Source of the DNA: Alphaproteobacteria bacterium
Lineage (GTDB): Bacteria > Pseudomonadota > Alphaproteobacteria > UBA6615
Direction: 5' to 3'
NCBI GenBank assembly: GCA_009691025.1
Contig: SHWB01000004.1
Location: forward strand, 1-64,000
DNA length: 64,000 nt
The first letter of the stretch is position 1, and each line of letters opens with the position of its first letter. Made by a program: the position numbers and the translations under genes. The notes beneath the pieces were generated by a model. That model had not been told where the DNA came from. It made no database searches and worked only from the letters and a program-made list of their open reading frames with translations. Positions 35,335 to 43,529 of this stretch are shown piece after piece.

Positions 35335-36168
35335 CTACGGTCGCAGCACCATGCCTTCCGTGGCCACGACGGAGCCTGGGCGGCGTGCCGCGACACCAGC
35401 GGCGACCTTGTCCATGAAGGCGTCGTCATGCGCCGGGTCGTGGTGGAAGACGACATAGGTGCCGACCCCGGCGGCGTCGGCGAGATCGGCGCCGGCCTCC
35501 CAGGTCGAATGGCCCCGGCCGAGATAGCTCGGATACTCGGCCTCGGTGTAGGTGGCATCGTAGATGAAGATGTCGGTGCCGCGCACCAGATCGACGATGG
35601 CGCCGTCGATCCGGTCGGCAAAATGCTCGGTGTCGGTGATGTAGCTGATCGACTTGCCGGCGAATTCGACGCGATAGCCGGTGGCGCCGTTGGGGTGGTT
35701 GAGCGGCCCGGTGCGCACGCGCGCACCGCATGCCAGCTCCAGCGTTTCGCCGGCATTGAAATCGTGGAAGCTGCACTCGGCCTGCATGGCGCCGATGGGC
35801 ACCGGGAACAACGGCGCCATCATCATCGCGCACAGCACGTCGCGGATGGAGAGTTCCGGCAGCAAATGGCCGGCACGGATGCGGAAGCGGTTGCCCGGCT
35901 GGTAGATCGGCCGGAAGAAGGGCAGCCCCGTGATGTGATCGAAATGCGTGTGCGTGAGCAGGATGTCGGCGTCGACCGTGCCTTGCGCCACCAGCTCGTT
36001 GCCGAGTTCGCGCAGGCCCGTGCCGCCGTCGAGGATGACCAGCGCGCCGCCGCAACGCAGCTCGATGCAGGAAGTGTTGCCGCCGTAGCGCACCGTGCCC
36101 GGCCCGGGCGTGGCGATGGAGCCGCGCACGCCTCGAAAGCGCAGATGGAAGTCGCTCGCCGCCTGCAC
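35335..36168 (-). CDS. MBL-fold metallo-hydrolase
   Basis: The 277-residue protein from GTG 36168 contains RFRGVRGSIATPGPGTVRYGGNTSCIELR, the metal-binding HTHFDHITG motif, and later EFAGKSISYITDTEH and VVFHHDPAHDD with further metal ligands. The GSIATPG start plus HxHxDH is typical of a phosphodiesterase-like MBL group (PhnP/cyclic-nucleotide phosphodiesterase-like). Substrate is unknown. There is no ATG in frame near the domain start; GTG 36168 has AAGGGG about 11 bases upstream and is the best choice, while the far ATG 36423 would overlap the divergent MFS gene's control region. Confidence 0.75.
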   Translation of the reverse strand: MQAASDFHLRFRGVRGSIATPGPGTVRYGGNTSCIELRCGGALVILDGGTGLRELGNELVAQGTVDADILLTHTHFDHITGLPFFRPIYQPGNRFRIRAGHLLPELSIRDVLCAMMMAPLFPVPIGAMQAECSFHDFNAGETLELACGARVRTGPLNHPNGATGYRVEFAGKSISYITDTEHFADRIDGAIVDLVRGTDIFIYDATYTEAEYPSYLGRGHSTWEAGADLADAAGVGTYVVFHHDPAHDDAFMDKVAAGVAARRPGSVVATEGMVLRP

Positions 36169-36391
36169 GAAGCCGGTACCCCTTGCTGTGCGCGGTCGGG
36201 CCGCGGCTGCGCGCGCCTGTGCGCGTGCGGTGAAAGTGTGCCCGACTCCGTCTCGCGGCGAAAGTGACGGCCCGATATACGGATAACGTGGATCAGGGTT
36301 GGGACCGCCGTTGCGGTAACGGATTCCTCCCTCCGCTGCACTGTGTATAATCGCGCGCCGCCGTTGTCGTGCCCCGCGCCGAGGTCCGCCG

Positions 36392-37627
36392 ATGCCCAGT
36401 TCCGCCCCCGGGCGCGTCGCCACGAGCTGGCCCGGCGTCGCCTACGGCATCGCGCTGGGCTACCTCGCGGCTTACCTGCAGTTCAAAGTGCCGCCGGTCC
36501 TGCCAGTGCTGTTCGACTCCTACGATTACGGCGCCTTCGTCGGCGGCGGGCTGATGTCGATCTTCGCGCTCGCCGGGTTGCTCTTCGCGGTGCCGGTCGG
36601 CCACGCCATCCAGCGTCGCGGTGCGGTGCCATTCCTCGCCGGCGCCTTCGCCCTGCTGGCGGCCGGCAGCGCGCTCGGCCTCGTGCGGCCTGAAAACGGC
36701 GCGACGATGCTGGTCGCGCGCGGTCTCGAAGGACTCGGCGCCGTCGTGCTGGCGGTGTGCATGACCGCCTTCGCCAACATGAATGCGGGCCCGCGCCACC
36801 TGCACATCGTCGTCGGCATACAGGCGACATGGATTCCGGTGGGCCAGGTCGTGTCCAACGCGGTGGCGACCCCCTTCGTCGCCGACGGGATATGGCAGCC
36901 GGTGTGGTGGGCCGGCCTCGCCGGCATCGCCGCTCTAGCGTTGTGGACGGTGGCCATCGTCGTGCAGGGCCGCGTCGATCTCGGCCTGCGCAGCGGCCGG
37001 CGCGCGGGCGGTGCGGCGGCGGTGGCCGACGCCACGCTGACGCGCGCCGAATGGCGGGCGCTGCTGGCGGCGGCGACGCTGTTCTGCCTGTGGCAGGTGC
37101 AGTTCATGGCGTATTTCACCTGGCTCCCCGAATACCTCGTCGGCGCGCGCGGCTACGGCAACGAGGCGGCCGTGCTGACCAGCCAGCTGCCGGCCGCCGT
37201 GCTGCTGGTGATGACTTTCGCCACCGGCTTCGTGCTACGCGCCGGCATCGCCGCGCCGCGCCTGCTGCTGGTCGGCCTCGCCGCCCAAGCGGTCGGCTGG
37301 CTGCTGGCGCTGGCCGGCGACAGCCCGGCCTGGGGCCTCGCCAGCCTGGTCGTCTGGGGCTTCGCCGCCGGCGTGACGCCGACCTGCCTGTGGGCCTTGC
37401 CATCCTATCTGCTGGGCGGCCAGCGCGTCGGCACGCTGGCCAGCGGCGTCGTGCAGTCAGGCCGCTATCTCGGCATCATCGTCGGGCCGCTGCTGGCACC
37501 CGCCGTGCGTGAAGTCTCGACCGGCTGGGAGACGACCATCCTCGTCTTCGGGCTCGGCACGGCGGCGGTGGTGCCCTGGGCCGCGGCCTTCGCCCGCCGG
37601 GCGAGGCGGCTGCGCGACGCGGGCTAG
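36392..37627 (+). CDS. MFS transporter (CynX/NimT-like)
   Basis: The 411-residue polytopic protein has about 12 membrane helices. The hydrophilic loop between helices 2 and 3 reads VGHAIQRRGAVPF, a degenerate MFS motif A, and a central loop (VDLGLRSGRRAGG) separates the two halves. It resembles the CynX/NimT/cyanate-permease subgroup. A TATAAT box at 36346-36351 in the divergent gap could be its -10 element, but no good -35 is visible. Its end overlaps the stop of the convergent response-regulator gene by a few bases. Substrate unknown. Confidence 0.82.
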   Translation: MPSSAPGRVATSWPGVAYGIALGYLAAYLQFKVPPVLPVLFDSYDYGAFVGGGLMSIFALAGLLFAVPVGHAIQRRGAVPFLAGAFALLAAGSALGLVRPENGATMLVARGLEGLGAVVLAVCMTAFANMNAGPRHLHIVVGIQATWIPVGQVVSNAVATPFVADGIWQPVWWAGLAGIAALALWTVAIVVQGRVDLGLRSGRRAGGAAAVADATLTRAEWRALLAAATLFCLWQVQFMAYFTWLPEYLVGARGYGNEAAVLTSQLPAAVLLVMTFATGFVLRAGIAAPRLLLVGLAAQAVGWLLALAGDSPAWGLASLVVWGFAAGVTPTCLWALPSYLLGGQRVGTLASGVVQSGRYLGIIVGPLLAPAVREVSTGWETTILVFGLGTAAVVPWAAAFARRARRLRDAG

Positions 37628-38310
37628 GGTACCAGTTTGTAGCCGCCCGGCTCGGTCACGAGCAGGCGGGCGTTCTGGGGGTCGGGTTCGATCTTCTGGC
37701 GCAGGCGGTAGACGTGCGTTTCCAGCGTGTGCGTCGTCACCCCGACATTGTAGCCCCAGACCTCGACCAGCAGCGTGTCGCGCCCGACGACGCGGGCGCC
37801 GGCGCGGTAGAGGTATTTGAGGATCGAGGTTTCCTTCTCGGTCAGGCGGATCTTCCTGCCGGCGGCGGCGAGCAGCAGCTTGTTGGCCGGCTGGAAGGTG
37901 TAGGGCCCGATGGCGAAGACGGCGTCCTCGCTCTGCTCGTGCTGGCGCAACTGGGCGCGCAGGTGGGCGAGCAGCACGTTGAGGCGGAACGGCTTGGTGA
38001 CGAAGTCGTTGGCGCCGGCGTCGAGGCCGAGGATCTGGTCTGCATCGGTGTCGTGGCCGGTCAGCATGATGATCGGCGAGCGCACCCCGGCCCGCCGCAT
38101 CAACCGGCAGACCTCGCGCCCATCCATGTCGCGCAGGCCGACATCGAGCAGGATGATGTCGAAATGGCCGCGCTTCGCCGCCTCCAGCGCGGCGGCGCCG
38201 CAATCGGCCTCGACAGTGGTGAATTCCTCGTGCAGGCGCAGTTGCTCGGACAGCGAGCGGCGCAGCGCCTCGTCGTCGTCCACGAGCAGGACCTTCTTGC
38301 CGGCCGTCAT
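37624..38310 (-). CDS. OmpR-family response regulator
   Basis: The 228-residue two-domain regulator has a receiver with the acidic cluster VDDDE (residues 10-14), phospho-acceptor Asp56 in IILLDVGLRDMDG and the conserved Lys in FVTKPFR. The C-terminal winged-helix domain has RLTEKETSILKYL, VEVWGYN and THTLETHVYRLRQKIEPDP. No sensor kinase is adjacent, so it is an orphan in this window. ATG 38310 starts the receiver directly; a much longer upstream frame is arginine-rich and not genuine. Confidence 0.92.
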   Translation of the reverse strand: MTAGKKVLLVDDDEALRRSLSEQLRLHEEFTTVEADCGAAALEAAKRGHFDIILLDVGLRDMDGREVCRLMRRAGVRSPIIMLTGHDTDADQILGLDAGANDFVTKPFRLNVLLAHLRAQLRQHEQSEDAVFAIGPYTFQPANKLLLAAAGRKIRLTEKETSILKYLYRAGARVVGRDTLLVEVWGYNVGVTTHTLETHVYRLRQKIEPDPQNARLLVTEPGGYKLVP

Positions 38311-38477
38311 CGCGCTCCGTCCTTCCGGTCCAGCATGGCGGAGCCGCCCCCGCGCCACAAGGCCACGGCCCGCGCCGGCCGGGCCAAACCTTTTCCGGCG
38401 CGCGGAACGTGAGGCTGGCAATCCGCCGCGCGGGCGCCGATATTCCCGCCTCCTTTCCATCCCACCGCCGCGCCACC

Positions 38478-39650
38478 ATGACCGACCGCCCGTCGCCGAT
38501 TCCGCCGCACCGCCAGCTGCCCGCCGCGCCGCTGCTGCCGGGCGCGCTGCAGGCCGTCGAGCGGGCCATCTCCGATCTGCGGCGCGGCGCCATCGTGGTG
38601 CTGCACGGGCGCGGGCGGGCGCTGCTGACGCTCGCCGCGGAGGGCACCTCGCGCGAGGCGCTGGCGCGGCTGCGGGCGCTGTCGCGCAACGATCCCTCAC
38701 TGGTGCTGACGGGACGGCGGGCGCATCTGCTGGGTTTCGTTGACGCGGGCGAGGGCAGCGTGCGCTTCGCCCTGCCGGGCGGCGCCACCGCCGACGCGGT
38801 GCGCCAGATGGCCGATCCCGGCGCCGGCATGCCCAAGGCGCTGCCGCGCCCGCTGGCCATCGACCGCGTCGACCCGGCGAGCGACGCCGGCGCGACCGAG
38901 GGCGGCGCCGTCGAACTAGCCAAGCTGGCCGGCCTGCTGCCCGCCGCCGTCATAGCTCCGGTGCCGCGCGAACGGCTAGGCTGGCTCGCGTCGTGGTGCG
39001 ACCGCGAATCCCTGCTGGCGACCGAACTGGAGGCGGTCGCCGACTACCGCGACGCCGAGGCGCGCGCGCTGCAGCTGGTCGGCGAGGCGCGGGTGCCCCT
39101 GGCTGGCATCGAGGCGGCGCGCGTCGTCGCCTTCCGGCCGCCCGATGGCGGCCGCGAACACCTCGCCATCGTCGTCGGCGCGCCCGACCCGAAGGCGCCG
39201 GTTCTGGTGCGGGTCCATTCGGAATGCTTTACCGGCGACCTGCTGGGCAGCCTGCGCTGCGATTGCGGCGACCAGTTGCGCGGCGCCATCGCCGAGATCG
39301 GCCGCGCCGGCGCCGGCGTGCTGCTTTATCTCGCCCAGGAAGGACGCGGCATCGGGCTAGTCAACAAGCTGCGCGCCTATGCCCTGCAGGACCACGGCCA
39401 CGACACCATCGACGCCAACGAGCAGCTCGGCTTCGAGCCCGACGAACGCATCTACAAGGTGGCGGCGCGGATGCTCGAATTGCTGGACTTCCGGCGCGTG
39501 CGCCTGCTGACCAATAACCCGGCCAAGGTGGCGGCGCTGGCCGGCTTCGGCATCGAGGTCGTCGAGCGGGTGACGCACAGCTTCCCGTCGAACCCCCACA
39601 ACGCGCAATACCTCGCCACCAAGCAGGCCCGCGCCGGGCACATACTGTAG
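38478..39650 (+). CDS. ribA: GTP cyclohydrolase II with extended N-terminal domain
   Basis: The 390-residue protein carries a full RibA domain in its C-terminal half. The zinc cysteines are Cys250, Cys261 and Cys263 (ECFTGDLLGSLRCDCGDQ), followed by LAQEGRGIGLVNKLRAYALQD and LLTNNPAKVAAL. It catalyses the first step of riboflavin synthesis from GTP. Residues 1-170 (AISDLRRGAIVVLHGRGRA) look like a degenerate RibB-like domain, as in other alphaproteobacterial RibA proteins of this length. ATG 38478 follows a weak ribosome-binding site. A hairpin lies after the stop. Confidence 0.9.
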   Translation: MTDRPSPIPPHRQLPAAPLLPGALQAVERAISDLRRGAIVVLHGRGRALLTLAAEGTSREALARLRALSRNDPSLVLTGRRAHLLGFVDAGEGSVRFALPGGATADAVRQMADPGAGMPKALPRPLAIDRVDPASDAGATEGGAVELAKLAGLLPAAVIAPVPRERLGWLASWCDRESLLATELEAVADYRDAEARALQLVGEARVPLAGIEAARVVAFRPPDGGREHLAIVVGAPDPKAPVLVRVHSECFTGDLLGSLRCDCGDQLRGAIAEIGRAGAGVLLYLAQEGRGIGLVNKLRAYALQDHGHDTIDANEQLGFEPDERIYKVAARMLELLDFRRVRLLTNNPAKVAALAGFGIEVVERVTHSFPSNPHNAQYLATKQARAGHIL

Positions 39651-39677
39651 CGCCGCCCGGCACTCCTTGCCGCCCGG

Positions 39678-39694
39678 CCGGCAGGTTCTGCCGG
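39678..39694 (+). terminator. Hairpin after ribA
   Basis: The 7-bp perfect stem CCGGCAG/CTGCCGG has a 3-base loop. No U-tract is present. The arm sequence resembles the one after amtB at 6216-6240. Confidence 0.5.
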
Positions 39695-39747
39695 GCCAGG
39701 CGCCGCCAGCCCCCCCCTAGAAACCCAACGGTTCCTCGCTTTTCCGT

Positions 39748-39764
39748 CTGGCACCGCGCTTGCG
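39748..39764 (+). promoter_or_regulatory. Sigma-54 promoter of an uncharacterised gene
   Basis: CTGGCACCGCGCTTGCG contains a perfect TGGCAC-N5-TTGC core with the GG and GC dinucleotides 10 bases apart. The predicted start is near 39775, directly before the GGAGGAG ribosome-binding site (39777-39783) of the gene at 39789, giving a very short leader. No NtrC-like enhancer site was found nearby. Confidence 0.72.
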
Positions 39765-39788
39765 ACGGCGCCCGCGGAGGAGCAGGTC

Positions 39789-40547
39789 GTGGCCATCGCG
39801 CCGGAAACCGGATTGTTGATGGGACTGGCGCCGGGCCATGCGTCGACGAATGCGGGCGAGGAGGCCGAGAGCGCCTTCGCCCAGCTTCTCGACGTCTTCG
39901 CCCCGCTGCCGCACCTGCCGGTCGTCTCCACCTTCTACCGCGACGCCACCGGCGACCCGATCTCGGCGCCGGCGCAACTGGCGGGCGGCGCACTGTTCGG
40001 CGGGCCGATCGGCTTCCTCGCGGCGCTGGCCAATCTGGCGGTCGGGGCGTCAACGGGCAGCGACATCGGCGAACATGCCCTGGCGATGCTGGCCGGCGAC
40101 GAGACCGAGGGCGACGCCGCGCCGGCGGCGGACCAGCTCGCCGGCCCGGATGCGCCCGGCGACCAGCTCGCCGACGCCGAGGCGATCGTCGGGACGGCGC
40201 CGCGAATCGTCCCGCAGCGTCTGTCCTATCCCGTGCCATCCCTCGACCTGCCGCCCGCTGCCGGGCCGCAATCGCCCGCCACCATGGCCGGAGCCGTCCG
40301 CAGCGTCGTCCCGGCAATCCGGCGCGGGCCGGCGCAGGAACCGCCGCCGGCCGGCTGGCTCGCCCGCACCATGGCCGAGGCGACGGCGATGCGCGCCGCC
40401 CAGGCCGCCGGCACGCCGGCCGAGACACATCCCGTCGCCCAGCCCTGGCTACCGGCCGCCATGCAGCAGGCCCTCGACAAGTACGAGGCCCTGGCGCGCG
40501 GCCGCCGGCCGGAGCCCACCTGGGCCGGAGTCGAGCTCAACGGGTAA
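39789..40547 (+). CDS. Uncharacterised protein under a sigma-54 promoter
   Basis: The 252-residue product starts at GTG 39789 with a strong GGAGGAG site 6 bases away. Residues 40-100 (LDVFAPLPHLPVVSTFYRDATGDPISAPAQLAGGALFGGPIGFLAALANLAVGAS) include a glycine/alanine-rich hydrophobic stretch that could be a membrane-associated hairpin. The rest is acidic and proline/alanine-rich with a basic C-terminus. I do not recognise a family. The promoter suggests control by nitrogen status, motility or another RpoN activator. It is followed by a palindromic repeat and an L,D-transpeptidase. Confidence 0.65.
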   Translation: MAIAPETGLLMGLAPGHASTNAGEEAESAFAQLLDVFAPLPHLPVVSTFYRDATGDPISAPAQLAGGALFGGPIGFLAALANLAVGASTGSDIGEHALAMLAGDETEGDAAPAADQLAGPDAPGDQLADAEAIVGTAPRIVPQRLSYPVPSLDLPPAAGPQSPATMAGAVRSVVPAIRRGPAQEPPPAGWLARTMAEATAMRAAQAAGTPAETHPVAQPWLPAAMQQALDKYEALARGRRPEPTWAGVELNG

Positions 40548-40549
40548 AT

Positions 40550-40590
40550 CCCCACCCCGCTTTTCCCCGGTGCGGGGAGGTTGGGCGGGG
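40550..40590. repeat. G/C palindromic repeat
   Basis: CCCCGC (40555-40560) pairs with GCGGGG (40572-40577), flanked by CCCCA and AGGTTGGGCGGGG. It resembles the elements at 12974-13029 in base composition, in the trailing GTTGGG and in its position between genes. Confidence 0.55.
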
Positions 40591-40627
40591 GTCGCCGCGG
40601 CTACGGGGCGCTGCGTAGACTCCGCCC

Positions 40628-41140
40628 ATGGACCTGATCGTCGAGCCTCGCGGTACGCGCGGCACCGCGCGCTGGGGCGAGCGCCGTTTCGACTGCGCGC
40701 TCGGGCGCGGCGACGCTCGCGCCGACAAACACGAAGGCGATGGTGCGACGCCGGTCGGAAAATTTCCGATGCGACGTGTCCTGTATCGCCCCGACCGCCT
40801 GTCGAGGCCCGCGACCCGCCTGCCGACCGTCGCCATCGGCCCGCGCGACGGCTGGTGCGACGATCCCGCCGATGTCCGCTACAATCGTCCGGTGCGCCTG
40901 CCATGGCCTGGTTCGGCCGAGATATTGTGGCGCGACGACCGCGTCTACGACCTGATCCTCGTCGTCGGCCACAACGATTCACCCCCCGTGCCGGGGCTGG
41001 GAAGCGGCATCTTCGTCCACGTCGCGCAGCCCGATTTCTCGCCGACGGCCGGTTGCGTCGCCCTGACCCTGGCCGATCTCATGACGGTAATTGCCGGGGC
41101 GCAGGCCGGCGATGCGTTGGTGGTGCGGGCGGAACCGTAG
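40628..41140 (+). CDS. L,D-transpeptidase (YkuD) family protein
   Basis: The 170-residue protein is a YkuD-type catalytic domain: ATPVGKFPMRRVLYRPDR near residues 40-57, then the active site GIFVHVAQPDFSPTAGCVALT with His and the nucleophilic Cys in a shortened HX(n)GC arrangement. Members cross-link peptidoglycan 3-3 or attach proteins to it in the periplasm. No signal peptide is evident, so it may use non-classical export or act on a cytoplasmic substrate. An inverted repeat pair follows. Confidence 0.8.
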   Translation: MDLIVEPRGTRGTARWGERRFDCALGRGDARADKHEGDGATPVGKFPMRRVLYRPDRLSRPATRLPTVAIGPRDGWCDDPADVRYNRPVRLPWPGSAEILWRDDRVYDLILVVGHNDSPPVPGLGSGIFVHVAQPDFSPTAGCVALTLADLMTVIAGAQAGDALVVRAEP

Positions 41141-41141
41141 G

Positions 41142-41255
41142 GGCGTCGTGCGTCGTCCTCGTCCTTCGGCAGGCTCAGGAAGAGGCCCTAGGGGAGCGCT
41201 CTTCCAGGCCGCCTCACCCTGAGCCTGCCGAAGGACGAGGACGACGCACGACGCC
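41142..41255. repeat. REPIN: two perfect 38-base inverted arms
   Basis: Arms 41142-41179 and 41218-41255 are perfect reverse complements around a 38-base spacer. Each carries the core TTCGGCAGGCTCAGG. It fills the gap between convergent genes, where it would terminate or insulate transcription from both sides. Confidence 0.85.
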
Positions 41256-41257
41256 GC

Positions 41258-41953
41258 TTATCGCGGCGCGCGATCGCCGAAAATCGCCGTGCCGACCCGC
41301 ACATGGGTGGCGCCGAGCGTCACCGCCGCCGCGTAATCGGCACTCATGCCCATGCTGAGGCCGGCGAGGCCGTGGCGGCGGGCGATGGTCGCCAGCAGGG
41401 CGAAATGCGGCGCCGGCACGGCGTCGCGCGGTGGGAGGCACATCAGCCCGGCCAGCATCAGCCCGAACTCGCCCCGGCACCGCTCGATGAAGGCGTCGGC
41501 GTCGGCCGGCAGGACGCCGGCCTTCTGCGGCTCCTCGCCGGTATTGATCTCGATGAAGCAGGCCGGCCGGCGTCCGCTGCGCGCCATTTCCTTCGCTAGC
41601 GCCTCGGCCAGGCGGGGCCGGTCGACGCTGTGGATCGCATCGAACAACGCCACCGCCTCGCGCGCCTTGTTGGTCTGCAACGGCCCGACCATGTGCAGTC
41701 GGAGAGCCGGTATCGTGTCGCGGCGGGCGGCCCAGTGCGCTTCGGCTTCCTGCACGCGATTCTCGCCGAAGACGCGCTGGCCGGCGGCCAGCACGGCGGC
41801 GATGCGCTCGTCGGGCTGCTGCTTGCTGATGGCCACCAGCGTCACGGCGGCCGGATCGCGGCCGGCTTCGCGCGCCGCCGCGTCGATGCGGGCGCGCACG
41901 GCGGCCAGGCGTTGCGCTGCGGCGGCGTCCGGCGGTGGCGCGGCAATCGTCAT
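41258..41953 (-). CDS. YggS-family PLP-binding protein
   Basis: The 231-residue PLP-homeostasis protein has Lys44 in TLVAISKQQPDERI as the cofactor Lys. HMVGPLQTNKAREAV, the FGENRVQEAE segment and the phosphate-binding SMGMSADYAAAVTLGATHVRVGTAIFG are also present. It carries free PLP and affects amino-acid and vitamin B6 balance in the cytoplasm. The TAA is only 2 bases from the REPIN. ATG 41953 starts the domain. It is divergent from the cupin-type gene at 42062. Confidence 0.93.
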   Translation of the reverse strand: MTIAAPPPDAAAAQRLAAVRARIDAAAREAGRDPAAVTLVAISKQQPDERIAAVLAAGQRVFGENRVQEAEAHWAARRDTIPALRLHMVGPLQTNKAREAVALFDAIHSVDRPRLAEALAKEMARSGRRPACFIEINTGEEPQKAGVLPADADAFIERCRGEFGLMLAGLMCLPPRDAVPAPHFALLATIARRHGLAGLSMGMSADYAAAVTLGATHVRVGTAIFGDRAPR

Positions 41954-42061
41954 GGCGAAGGCTCCGGAACTGGGTCGGACGCTCGCAACGCTAGCGCAAA
42001 TCGCCGAGCCGCGGCAGCGGGCCGCTCCCCAGCCGCAGCCATGATCGTGTATAGAAAACCC

Positions 42062-43258
42062 ATGGCCGCGCGCATCACCAGCTTCGCCGACCTGATCGCC
42101 CCGGTGGATGAGGCGGCGTTCTTCGCCGATGTCCAGGGCCGGCAGCCGCTGCATATTCCGGCACCGGCGGCGGACAAGTTCGCCGCAGCAATGTCGTGGG
42201 CGCATTTGAACGCCCTGCTCAACATGTCGGCGATCTGGACCCCCAATACCTTCGCCATGGTGCTGGACCGCAAGCCCGTTCAACCCGACCAGTTCACCAT
42301 CGCCACCGAGGATCGCGACAAACGGCCGTCGCGCCAGCCCGACGCGGCGAAGGTGAAGGCGCTGCTGCGGCGCGGCGCGGCGATCGTGCTCAACGACATC
42401 GAGACGCTGACGCCCGGCATCGCCGATGTGTGCAACGCGCTGGAAGAACGCTTTCGCGGCCGCGCCCAGGCCAACCTCTACTGTTCGTGGGAAGCGCATC
42501 AGGCTTTCGATGTGCATTTCGACACCCACGAGGTGTTCGCCGCGCATATCGAGGGCGAGAAGGTCTGGCGGGTCTACGAGGGCCGCGTCGACCATCCGAT
42601 CGCCCATCCGGCCTACAAGCAGCTGCCGCGCGAGTACCATGAGAAGCACCGCGGCAAGGTGCTGATGGAAGTGACGCTGCGGCCGGGCGACCTGCTCTAC
42701 ATCCCGCGCGGCCATTATCACGACGCGCTCGCCAGCGCGCCCGGTTCGCTTCACATCGCCTTCGGCCTGACACACGTGATCGGCTTCGACGTCATGCAGG
42801 TCGTGTTCGAGCGGGCCATGCAGGATCCGTTGTTCCGCCACAATTTGCCGCTGCCAGAGCATGGCCGGCCTGCCCTCGTCGCGCATCTGCGCGCGCTCGG
42901 CGACCGGCTCGCCGCGATCGCCGGGGAAGATGCGGTGGCCGAGGCCGTGAGCGCCTTCCGCACAGGTTTCGGCGTGGCGCGCGGCGGCTTCGATCTGCCG
43001 GGCGACGCCCTGCAGCGCCACTACGCCGTGACGGCGCGCGACCTCATCGTCGCGCGCCAGGATGGGCGGCCGGTACTGCGAAGCACGAAAGGCGCGGTGC
43101 CGATCCCGCCAGCCTTCGAGGCGGCGGTGACCTGGGTGGCCGGGCGGCGCCAGTTCAGCGGCGATGAGTTCGCCACCGCCTTTCCCGCTCTCGGCCCCGA
43201 CGGGTGCGGCAAGCTGCTTGCCGATCTGGCCGCAATGAAAGTCATCGCAGCGGTGTGA
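42062..43258 (+). CDS. JmjC-like cupin 2-oxoglutarate oxygenase (ribosomal oxygenase-type)
   Basis: The 398-residue protein has the Fe(II) triad of the YcfD/ROX group: His152-x-Asp154 in VHFDTHEVFAAHIEGEKVW and the distal His in IPRGHYHDAL (His218 or His220). A C-terminal winged-helix-like region follows (VTWVAGRRQFSGDEFATAFP). Members hydroxylate ribosomal proteins; which protein is the target here is not determined by sequence. ATG 42062 is chosen; ATG 42041 is in frame 21 bases upstream. No clear ribosome-binding site is visible. It stands alone, divergent from yggS. Confidence 0.82.
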   Translation: MAARITSFADLIAPVDEAAFFADVQGRQPLHIPAPAADKFAAAMSWAHLNALLNMSAIWTPNTFAMVLDRKPVQPDQFTIATEDRDKRPSRQPDAAKVKALLRRGAAIVLNDIETLTPGIADVCNALEERFRGRAQANLYCSWEAHQAFDVHFDTHEVFAAHIEGEKVWRVYEGRVDHPIAHPAYKQLPREYHEKHRGKVLMEVTLRPGDLLYIPRGHYHDALASAPGSLHIAFGLTHVIGFDVMQVVFERAMQDPLFRHNLPLPEHGRPALVAHLRALGDRLAAIAGEDAVAEAVSAFRTGFGVARGGFDLPGDALQRHYAVTARDLIVARQDGRPVLRSTKGAVPIPPAFEAAVTWVAGRRQFSGDEFATAFPALGPDGCGKLLADLAAMKVIAAV

Positions 43259-43447
43259 TCCCGCGGTTCCAGTTCCTTTGGATTGCACCCAAAAGTGGCC
43301 ATTTCTGCCGAGAATGACGGCAGTTTTGCCCCTTCGCCGCGTTGTTACGTGCAAGTGCCGGCCCGGTGCATGTGCCCGTTTCGCGGGGCAACGGCGCCGC
43401 TCTATGGTGCGTCGACTCGTTGGCGAATGGTGGCTCGGAGCGAGGGG

Positions 43448-43475
43448 TTCCAGTCGGCTATCGCTATGTTATAAT
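43448..43475 (+). promoter_or_regulatory. Candidate promoter of the first porin gene
   Basis: TATAAT (43470-43475) in the AT-rich patch GTTATAATATAG is a perfect -10; TTCCAG (43448-43453) is a weak -35 at 16 bases. The second porin has the same TTATAATAT patch, which supports it. The rest of 43259-43529 holds no gene. Confidence 0.5.
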
Positions 43476-43529
43476 ATAGCGTCCACTGGCGTCGCGATCT
43501 CTCTCCAACCATTTGGGGTTTTGAAACAG

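Noticed and set aside
35335..36423. Longer start (ATG 36423) of the MBL-fold gene
   Set aside because: The additional 85 residues are low-complexity and overlap the divergent MFS gene and its promoter region.
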